DNA from: DATEOR01 sp035698665
GTDB lineage: Bacteria > Actinomycetota > Thermoleophilia > Gaiellales > Gaiellaceae
Length of the DNA stretch: 19,133 nt
Direction of reading: 5' to 3'
Assembly (NCBI GenBank): GCA_035698665.1
Contig: DASSBN010000010.1
Location: forward strand, 1 to 19,133
Position 1 is the stretch's first letter. Every line of letters begins with the position of its first letter. The notes beneath the pieces are model-generated. The model did no database searches and was not told the origin of the DNA. It saw only the letters and a program-made list of their open reading frames with translations. This document shows, in pieces, positions 13,500-19,133 of this stretch. The translations under genes were made by a program, and so were the position numbers.

Positions 13500-13972
13500 A
13501 CCTCCTTCGGGACGTTGCCGGCCAGAGTCGCGACGACGCGCAACATCTTGTGGCCCGGGTCCGCCGCGAGCCCGAACATGCACGGGCAGCCTCCGTCGAT
13601 GACGGTGATGCCCTGCTCGCGGCCGTAACGGGTCGCCGTGTCCGAGACGCTGCCGCCTCCGAACGAGTGGTGCATCCAGACGTTCTTGATCCCGAGCTCC
13701 GCGCACTCGCGCATGGTCGCATCCGCGCGGTCGGGCCTCGTCCCGATGACGACTGCCTCGACGCCGCCGGGAATCGCGGTGATGCTCGCGTACGCCTTGT
13801 CGCCCTCGACCTCGGTCGCGTTGGGGTTGACCGCGAAGACCTGGTAGCCGCGGTCGCGCAGTCGCCGGTAGACGAAGTTCGCCCCGTGATCCTTGGGGCT
13901 CCTCGAGACGCCGGTGACGGCGATCCGCTTGTGGGCGAGGAAGTCGTCGGCCGCTTGCCTGATTGCGGTCAT
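13496..13972 (-). CDS. CoA-binding domain protein (YccU-like)
   Basis: A 158-residue single-domain protein from ATG 13972 with a very strong ribosome site, AAGGAGGT on the minus strand at 13986-13979, six bases from the start. It shows the Rossmann-type CoA-binding fold: HKRIAVTGVSRSPKDHGANF (14-33), YQVFAVNPNATEVEGDKAY (43-61), EAVVIGTRPDRA (72-83), IKNVWMHHSFGG (95-106), then GCPCMF (128-133), where relatives have a similar Gly-Cys-Pro motif. Length and order match the YccU/COG1832 group of succinyl-CoA-synthetase-like binding proteins. The physiological ligand and role are not established. It is the only minus-strand gene inside the cyclase-rich stretch and diverges from the membrane cyclase across a 110-base gap. 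TTGACC in that gap, reading leftward at 14029-14024, resembles a -35, but no -10 at normal spacing was found. Confidence 0.9.
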   Translation of the reverse strand: MTAIRQAADDFLAHKRIAVTGVSRSPKDHGANFVYRRLRDRGYQVFAVNPNATEVEGDKAYASITAIPGGVEAVVIGTRPDRADATMRECAELGIKNVWMHHSFGGGSVSDTATRYGREQGITVIDGGCPCMFGLAADPGHKMLRVVATLAGNVPKEV

Positions 13973-14056
13973 GTCGCCACCTCCTTGGGAGTTTCGCTAC
14001 CCAGAGGGTCCCCCACGCAGGCCGGTCAAGCATCGGGGATCGCACCGAAAACGCGC

Positions 14057-14082
14057 TTCGCGAAAGTACGTACAGTCCTCAC
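14057..14082 (+). promoter_or_regulatory. Probable leaderless promoter of the membrane cyclase gene with two small palindromes
   Basis: TACAGT at 14071-14076 fits the -10 pattern and is followed by six bases and then ATG 14083, so transcription would start at or next to the A of ATG. There is no ribosome site. Two perfect 8-base palindromes precede it: TTCGCGAA (14057-14064) and GTACGTAC (14066-14073), the second overlapping the -10 element. They could be operator half-sites. No -35 hexamer is apparent. Confidence 0.45.
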
Positions 14083-15345
14083 ATGCTCGTGCGATTCAGG
14101 CGCGAGGTCGACCGGATCGCCCAGCTCGGCGTCTCTGGGCGAGACACGACCGAGGAGCGCACCTATAAGGAGGCCGTCAACCTCTCGGCGCTGATCATGA
14201 GCGTCCTCGCGTGCTTCTGGGTGGTCACGTACGCGTTGCTCGGGCTTTGGCTCTCCGCGGCGATCCCGTTCACGTTCCAGCTGATCACACTCGCCGGCTT
14301 CATCTTCCTCGCGCGGACAGGAGGCAGCGTCGCGTTTCGCCGCTGTCAGCTCGTCTGCATGCTCCTCTTGCCCTTCCTCCTGCAGTGGAGCCTCGGCGGC
14401 TTCGCAGTGTCCGGAGCGGTCGCGCTCTGGGCGGTCACCGCTCCGTTCGGCGCACTCACGTTCTCGGGGGCAAAGGCCGCCGTGCCGTGGTTCTTCGGTT
14501 TCCTCGTTCTGCTCGGAATCTCGGCGGCAACCGACAGCCTCCTTCCGGACGTCGACATGCCGTCGTGGCTCATCCCTGTCTTCTTCTTCCTCAACGTCGG
14601 TGCAGTCGCCCTGACCGCCTTCCTGCTCCTGCAGTACTTCGTTCGCGCGCGCGAACGAGCGCATGTCGACCTGGCGGCGGAGCGCGAGCGCTCTGAGCGA
14701 CTCCTCCTCAACGTGCTCCCCGCCTCGATCGCGGACCGGCTGAAACGGGAGAGCGGCGTCATCGCCGACCGCTGCCAGGAAGTCTCCGTCCTCTTTGCCG
14801 ATCTCGCCGGGTTCACGCCGACCGCCGAGCGGCTGCCTCCTGAGGAGGTCGTCAGCCTCCTCGACGGGATCTTCTCCGACTTCGACGAGCTCGTCGCTCA
14901 GCACGGTCTCGAGAAGATCAAGACGATCGGTGACGGCTACATGGTCGCCGGCGCGGTCCCGGTGTACGTCGACGATCATGCCGAGCGGATCGCGGACCTC
15001 GCGCTCGCCATGCAGGACGCGGTCCGCGCACGCGAGCCCGCGTTGGGCCTGCGGATCGGGATCGACACGGGCCCGGTGGTCGCGGGCGTGATCGGCCGGA
15101 GCCGCTTCGGATATGACCTCTGGGGAGACACGGTGAACACGGCGAGCCGTATGGAGTCGCATGCGCCCGCGGGCGGCATCCAGGTGACCGAGCGCACGGC
15201 GGCGTTGCTCGCCGACGGCTTCGAGCTCGAGCGGCGCGACCAGGTCGAGATCAAGGGCAAGGGGTCGATGACCACGTACCTTCTGCTCGGGCGGCGACAG
15301 GCGCTCGAGATCGGAGAAGCGTTCCGCGAGGCGCGGGGCGCATGA
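14083..15345 (+). CDS. Membrane-bound class III adenylyl cyclase, six-helix type
   Basis: A 420-residue protein. The frame is open further left, but ATG 14083 is chosen since the earlier part overlaps the divergent CoA-binding gene. Six hydrophobic helices lie at about 36-58, 60-77, 87-103, 111-127, 131-149 and 162-187. A charged coiled linker (RARERAHVDLAAERERSERL) and LLLNVLPASIADRLK (207-221), the cyclase-transducer-like element, follow. The catalytic domain (about 230-405) has the full canonical set: Asp240 (FADLAGFT), Lys280 and Asp284 (KIKTIGDGYM), Asp345 (YDLWGDT), Asn352 and Arg356 (VNTASRM). The design matches the mammalian-like class IIIa cyclase Rv1625c of M. tuberculosis, which works as a homodimer at the inner membrane making cAMP. 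The membrane part may act as a receptor, but no ligand can be inferred. Confidence 0.93.
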   Translation: MLVRFRREVDRIAQLGVSGRDTTEERTYKEAVNLSALIMSVLACFWVVTYALLGLWLSAAIPFTFQLITLAGFIFLARTGGSVAFRRCQLVCMLLLPFLLQWSLGGFAVSGAVALWAVTAPFGALTFSGAKAAVPWFFGFLVLLGISAATDSLLPDVDMPSWLIPVFFFLNVGAVALTAFLLLQYFVRARERAHVDLAAERERSERLLLNVLPASIADRLKRESGVIADRCQEVSVLFADLAGFTPTAERLPPEEVVSLLDGIFSDFDELVAQHGLEKIKTIGDGYMVAGAVPVYVDDHAERIADLALAMQDAVRAREPALGLRIGIDTGPVVAGVIGRSRFGYDLWGDTVNTASRMESHAPAGGIQVTERTAALLADGFELERRDQVEIKGKGSMTTYLLLGRRQALEIGEAFREARGA

Positions 15346-15358
15346 CTACGAAAGGCTA

Positions 15359-15411
15359 GAAACCGCGTTTCGCCGTTGTGAACCCGCCCGCGGCGTTCTA
15401 GCCTCTAGCCA
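15359..15411 (+). promoter_or_regulatory. Promoter of the large cyclase/ATPase gene, probably leaderless
   Basis: TTGTGA (15376-15381), a 17-base spacer and TAGCCT (15399-15404) make the best promoter in the window. The expected start site is about 15411-15412, at the GTG start codon itself, so the mRNA would be leaderless. No ribosome site is present. CTAGCC occurs twice (15398-15403 and 15405-15410). Just upstream of the -35 is the inverted repeat GAAAC-CGC-GTTTC (15359-15371), a possible operator or a weak hairpin behind the preceding gene. Confidence 0.6.
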
Positions 15412-18400
15412 GTGCTCGTCTGCCCGAGCTGCGGCCAGGAGAATCCCGCAGGCGCGAAGTTCTGCAACGCCTGCGGTGCTTCGCTTCGCGCTGAAACGGG
15501 CTCCACCGAGCAGCGAAAGACCGTCACGGTGGTCTTCTCCGACGTCACCGGCTCGACCGCGCTCGGCGAGCGCCTCGACCCGGAGAGCCTGCGCCGCGTT
15601 CTCGCGCGCTACTTCGAGCTCGCGAGCCAGGTCGTCGAGCGCCACGGAGGCGCCGTCGAGAAGTTCATCGGCGACGCCGTCATGGCCGTCTTCGGCATTC
15701 CGCACGTGCATGAAGACGACGCGCTGCGAGCCGTGCGCGCAGCAGGGGAGCTCGGGGAAGCGCTCGCGGATCTCAACGCCGAGCTCGAACGCGACTTCGG
15801 GACGACGCTGGCCGTGCGGATCGGGATCAACACGGGGGAGGTCGTGACGGGAACCGAGGAGCGCCTCGCGACCGGCGATGCCGTCAACGTCGCCGCACGC
15901 CTCGAGCAGGCCGCCGAGCCGGGCGAGATCCTCATCGGGGCGAACACCCTCCGCCTCGTCCGCGACGCAGTGTCCGTGGAGGCCGTGCGTCCCCTCCAGG
16001 CGAAGGGGAAGTCGGAACCGCTGGCCGCGTATCGCCTCCTCTCCGTGGACAGCGAGGCTCCGGCATTCGCCCGCCGAGGGGACACCCCCATGGTCGGCCG
16101 CGAGCGCCAGCTGAACCTTCTGCTGAACGCATTCGAGACCGTCTCGAGCGAGAGCTCCTGCCACCTCGTCACCGTCCTCGGCCCGGCCGGGGTGGGCAAG
16201 TCGCGCCTGGTCGCGGAGTTCATCAGCTCGCTGGACGGGGCCGCCGTCGTCCGGGGCCGTTGCCTCTCCTACGGAGACGGAATCACGTACTGGCCGGTCG
16301 TCGAAGTCGTCAAGCAGATCCCCGGCGCGGAAACGCTGGTGGACGGCGCCGCAGGGCAAGCCCTCGAAGCCGTCCTCGGCGAGGGAGACGCCGCTGCGAC
16401 CCCGGACGAGATCGCCTGGGCCTTCCGCAAGCTGCTCGAAGCCCGGGCGGCAGAGGCGCCCCTTGTCTGCATCTTCGACGACATCCAGTGGGGAGAGGAG
16501 ACGTTCCTCGAGCTCGTCGAGCACATCGCCGACCTCTCGCGCGGCGCCCCCATCCTGCTTCTCTGCATGGCACGGGCAGAGCTGCTCGAGCGCCGGCCGG
16601 CATGGGCCGGCGGAAAGCTCAACGCGACGACGGTCTCCCTCGAGCCGCTCTCCGAGACCGAGACGGACGAGCTGATCGCCGGCCTGCTCGACGGGTCGAC
16701 GCTGGACGAGGGCCTGAGCGACCGGATCCGGCGCGCAGCAGGCGGCAATCCGCTCTTCGTCGAAGAGATGCTCGCCTTCGTCGACCGGTCCTCGAACGAG
16801 AGTGAGGTCGAGGTCCCTCCGACGATCCAGGCGCTTCTCGCAGCGAGGCTCGACCAGCTCGACCCCTCGGAGCGACACGTGCTCGAGCGGGGCTCGATCG
16901 AGGGCGAGGTCTTCCATCGCGGCGGCGTCGCCGCGCTCGTGCAGGACGAGGCGCCGGTCGACGGCCGGCTGGTCTCCCTCGTGCGCAAGGACCTCCTCCG
17001 GCCCGAGCTCGCACAGCTCGCCGGAGAGGACGGGTATCGCTTTCGCCACCTCCTGATCCGCGACGCGGCCTACGAGACGCTCCCCAAGGCGACCCGCGCC
17101 GAGCTCCACGAGCGCTTCGCCTCCTGGCTGGAGGAACGAGGCTCGGAGCTGGTGGAGTTCGACGAGATCGTCGGCTACCACCTCGAGCAGGCGTTCCGGT
17201 ATCGAGGTGAGCTGGGCCCGCTGACAGACCACGACCGTGAGACGGGCGCGCGTGCAGGGACCCTGCTCGCGCGGTCGGGCCGGCGGGCACTCGACCGTGG
17301 CGACCGCCGTGCCGCGAGGAGCCTGCTCGAACGCGCCGACGGCCTGCTCCCCACCCCGTCAGCCGAGCACGTGCGTGCGCTTCTCGACCTGGGACGCTCA
17401 CATACAGAGGTGGGTGGCTTCCAGGTCGGCCGGGGGTTCTTCGAACGCGCGCAGGCCGAGGCCGAGATCCAAGCGCGCGAGGATCTCCGCGCGCGAGTTC
17501 GCATCGAGCTCTTCCTCGTCGACTTGGTGCTCGACCCCAATCAGAACGTGGCCGCTGTCACGGACGCGGTCGCCGTCCTGCAACGTGACGGCGACGACGA
17601 GGGCCTTGCGCGATCGTGGTTCGCTCTGGCGCTGTCGGAGTGGACCCAGGGGCAATGGGACGTGATGCTGGAGCCGCTCGACCGGGCGATCGAGCATGCA
17701 CGGCGCGCTGAAAGCCGCAGCCTCGAAGTCCACGTGCTGGGCTTTGTCCTCTCAACGCTCACTCTCGGCGGCACCCCGATCGACGAGGCGCTCCGGAGGG
17801 CGGACGAATACCTCGAAGACTGGGCCGACAGTCGAGAGCTCCAGGGGTTCTCGGCCCGGATGCGCGGGAACCTGCTCGCCCACCAGGGGCAGGTCGAGGA
17901 GGGACGTGCCCTGCTCAGGGAAGCGCGCCAGATCTTTGCCGAGCTCGGACACCGCGAAGGGCTTTCGCTCCTGCCCTTCTCGAGTGGGCGGATCGAGCTC
18001 ATGGAAGGCGACCCGGTCGCGGCGGAACGTGAGCTACGGTCAGGCGTCGAGTTGATGGAGGAGATTGGCGACCGCTCCCGCGCGGCGAGCCTCATCCCGC
18101 TCCTCGCCGACGCGCTCACCGACCAGGGCCGGATCGACGAGGCCGAGCAGCTCCTGGATGCGGCGCGTGAGGCGGCTCCGAAGGACGACCCCAACGCGGA
18201 GGCATTCCGGCGAACCGCTGAAGCTCGGGTGCTGGTGCGCCGAGGCGCGTTCGACGAGGCGGTGCGCCTTGCGAACGAGGGGATCGCGATGGCGAGGAGG
18301 ACGCAGGAGCTCCTCACGCTGCCGGACCTGCTCGTCTACCAGGCGGAGGTACTGCAAATGGCCGGGCAGCCTGCGGCCGCGGAGGCGGCACTTCGCGAGG

Positions 18401-18504
18401 CAGCCGACGCCGCGGCTCGCAAGGGGTCGCTCGGCTACGTGCGGCGCGTCGACGAGCGGCTCGCGGCTCTGGCGGCTACGCAGCCATCGCGAGGACCTTC
18501 GTGA
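15412..18504 (+). CDS. Zinc ribbon - class III cyclase - AAA ATPase - TPR-like signalling protein
   Basis: A 1030-residue protein from GTG 15412. Residues 1-25 are a zinc ribbon (Cys4, Cys7, Cys18, Cys21). Residues about 36-210 are a cyclase domain: Asp44 (FSDVTGST), Lys84 and Asp88 (EKFIGDAV), Asn159 and Arg163 (VNVAAR); the adenine-specifying Asp is absent, with Leu152 at that alignment position. Residues about 225-460 are an AfsR/MalT-like NTPase: GREREL-like entry, Walker A GPAGVGKS (257-264), Walker B LVCIFDD (351-357) and the sensor-like GGNPLFVEEM (444-453). A winged-helix-like region (about 465-600) and a long run of helical TPR-like repeats (about 620-1020) follow. Similar cyclase/ATPase proteins are known in actinobacteria and proteobacteria. 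It probably integrates a protein or ligand signal through the repeats; actual cAMP synthesis is uncertain. Its 3' end overlaps the convergent gene by 29 bases. Confidence 0.92.
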   Translation: MLVCPSCGQENPAGAKFCNACGASLRAETGSTEQRKTVTVVFSDVTGSTALGERLDPESLRRVLARYFELASQVVERHGGAVEKFIGDAVMAVFGIPHVHEDDALRAVRAAGELGEALADLNAELERDFGTTLAVRIGINTGEVVTGTEERLATGDAVNVAARLEQAAEPGEILIGANTLRLVRDAVSVEAVRPLQAKGKSEPLAAYRLLSVDSEAPAFARRGDTPMVGRERQLNLLLNAFETVSSESSCHLVTVLGPAGVGKSRLVAEFISSLDGAAVVRGRCLSYGDGITYWPVVEVVKQIPGAETLVDGAAGQALEAVLGEGDAAATPDEIAWAFRKLLEARAAEAPLVCIFDDIQWGEETFLELVEHIADLSRGAPILLLCMARAELLERRPAWAGGKLNATTVSLEPLSETETDELIAGLLDGSTLDEGLSDRIRRAAGGNPLFVEEMLAFVDRSSNESEVEVPPTIQALLAARLDQLDPSERHVLERGSIEGEVFHRGGVAALVQDEAPVDGRLVSLVRKDLLRPELAQLAGEDGYRFRHLLIRDAAYETLPKATRAELHERFASWLEERGSELVEFDEIVGYHLEQAFRYRGELGPLTDHDRETGARAGTLLARSGRRALDRGDRRAARSLLERADGLLPTPSAEHVRALLDLGRSHTEVGGFQVGRGFFERAQAEAEIQAREDLRARVRIELFLVDLVLDPNQNVAAVTDAVAVLQRDGDDEGLARSWFALALSEWTQGQWDVMLEPLDRAIEHARRAESRSLEVHVLGFVLSTLTLGGTPIDEALRRADEYLEDWADSRELQGFSARMRGNLLAHQGQVEEGRALLREARQIFAELGHREGLSLLPFSSGRIELMEGDPVAAERELRSGVELMEEIGDRSRAASLIPLLADALTDQGRIDEAEQLLDAAREAAPKDDPNAEAFRRTAEARVLVRRGAFDEAVRLANEGIAMARRTQELLTLPDLLVYQAEVLQMAGQPAAAEAALREAADAAARKGSLGYVRRVDERLAALAATQPSRGPS

Positions 18505-19133
18505 GGCCGTCGGCCTCGAGCGGACGCCACCCGTCTCCCTGATCGACGCTTCGGAAGAGGCGGCCGTCGGAGAGCGCCGCGACGAGGCCCTCGTCCGTCA
18601 TCGCAAGCGCGTAGGGCATCGTCTCGAGCGGTCGCGGCGGTCCGAGATCGAGCTCCTCCCAGGGGCCGTCGCCGCGCCAACGGTAGAGCGCAGCCTGAGC
18701 CGACTCGCGCGCGCCGTGCGCATGGAAGGGGCCGGGGGCAGCGGAGACGAACCAGCAGTCGGGATCGGCCGGATCAACCGCGAGTGCCCACGTGTAGTGG
18801 CGGTCGCGACCGTCGTCCGCTTCTTCCCAGTTCTCGCCGTCGTCACGGCTCCAGGCCGAGCCGCCGCCGGCTGCCTCGTAGGCGCGGCCGGCCTCGGTCG
18901 GGTGCCAGGCGAGCGAGTGCACGTCGCGCTGGGCGCCGGGGCGATGGTCTTCCCAGGTCGCACCGCCGTCGGACGTGCGCATGAGGCCGCCGAGCTCGAT
19001 GCCGGCGAGGACCGTGGCAGCGTCGTGCGGGCTCGGCGCGATCCAGCGGACGTGCGACGTCCACGGGCGCGGCGGAAAGCTCCAGGTCGGCGCCGAGGGA
19101 AGCTCGCGGAGCGCGGAGAGCTCCCCCCAGTCG
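18476..19133 (-). CDS. Asp-box (BNR/sialidase-like) beta-propeller protein, C-terminal part (cut by right window edge)
   Basis: Read leftward from the right edge to TAG at 18478-18476; 218 residues are visible and the start lies outside. Three Asp-box motifs appear: TSDGGATW, SRDDGENW and SVDQGDGW, each on a beta-hairpin turn. Between them lie repeated blade elements such as VHSLAWHP, YTWALAVDPADPDCWFVSAAPG, ETMPYALAMTDEGLVAALSDGRLF. This is the pattern of the WD40/YVTN/BNR-like or exo-alpha-sialidase-like propellers. No sialidase arginine triad can be assessed from this part, so an enzymatic role is not supported; many such proteins are glycan or exopolysaccharide binders, or photosystem-assembly-like. 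The last 29 bases overlap the cyclase/ATPase gene on the opposite strand. Confidence 0.85.
   Translation of the reverse strand, partial: DWGELSALRELPSAPTWSFPPRPWTSHVRWIAPSPHDAATVLAGIELGGLMRTSDGGATWEDHRPGAQRDVHSLAWHPTEAGRAYEAAGGGSAWSRDDGENWEEADDGRDRHYTWALAVDPADPDCWFVSAAPGPFHAHGARESAQAALYRWRGDGPWEELDLGPPRPLETMPYALAMTDEGLVAALSDGRLFRSVDQGDGWRPLEADGLTKVLAMAA

Noticed and set aside
15346..17232. A 628-codon open frame opposite the large cyclase/ATPase
   Set aside because: The plus-strand frame contains zinc ribbon, cyclase and Walker motifs in order; the antisense frame has none.
7723..18504. A CBASS-like or Pycsar-like anti-phage cyclase system
   Set aside because: Pycsar uses a pyrimidine cyclase next to a dedicated effector with a cyclic-nucleotide-binding domain, and no such effector is adjacent to any cyclase here; CBASS cyclases have a different fold.
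1..19133. CRISPR arrays, tRNA or rRNA genes, insertion sequences, prophage or toxin-antitoxin modules
   Set aside because: No regularly spaced repeats, cloverleaf-like sequence, transposase motifs or phage proteins were found. The Cro/C1-type gene has no toxin neighbour.

Overview
The window is very GC-rich DNA with many GTG starts, short intergenic gaps and almost no Shine-Dalgarno sequence at several genes. With the gene families present (DUF1206, DUF899, several class III nucleotide cyclases with varied sensor domains, AfsR-like cyclase/ATPase), this suggests a high-GC actinobacterium, possibly of the Thermoleophilia type. The taxonomic call is inference; there is no rRNA or other marker gene here. 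No tRNA, rRNA, CRISPR array, insertion sequence or prophage gene was seen, and no gene-free stretch exceeds about 150 bases.

Layout. (1) 1-5222: a flavin amine oxidase cut by the left edge (-), diverging from a DUF1206 membrane protein and a two-pore-helix ion channel (+). These meet a secreted endonuclease/exonuclease/phosphatase-fold hydrolase (-). That gene diverges, through a small bidirectional promoter region with a 16-bp palindrome, from a sulfite-oxidase-fold molybdoenzyme plus an overlapping SnoaL-like protein (+). (2) 5219-7690: a four-gene minus-strand run: YjdF-like membrane protein, 93-residue orphan, PAS-LuxR regulator, HNH nuclease. (3) 7723-18504: five class III nucleotide cyclase genes, all on the plus strand. 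Each has a different partner module: alpha/beta hydrolase, MerR-like plus regulatory helices, cupin, six-helix membrane anchor, and zinc ribbon plus AAA ATPase plus TPR-like repeats. Between them lie a Cro/C1-type HTH protein, a DUF899 thioredoxin-like protein, a zinc-ribbon/YkvA gene pair, and a CoA-binding protein on the minus strand. (4) 18476-19133: the 3' part of an Asp-box (BNR) beta-propeller protein (-).

The most distinctive aspect is the cyclase density: five in about 10.8 kb. Two have all six canonical adenylyl-cyclase residues (10318 and 14083 genes), one is nearly canonical (15412), and two have an acidic residue in place of the adenine-binding lysine and histidine in place of the ribose asparagine (7723 and 12660). 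No cAMP-receptor protein or phosphodiesterase is visible in the window, so the downstream targets are unknown.

Gene ends are very compact. Three of four convergent gene pairs share a CTAG tetranucleotide carrying both stop codons, and the fourth pair overlaps by 29 bases. At least two cyclase genes look leaderless, with a -10 element 6-7 bases before the start codon.
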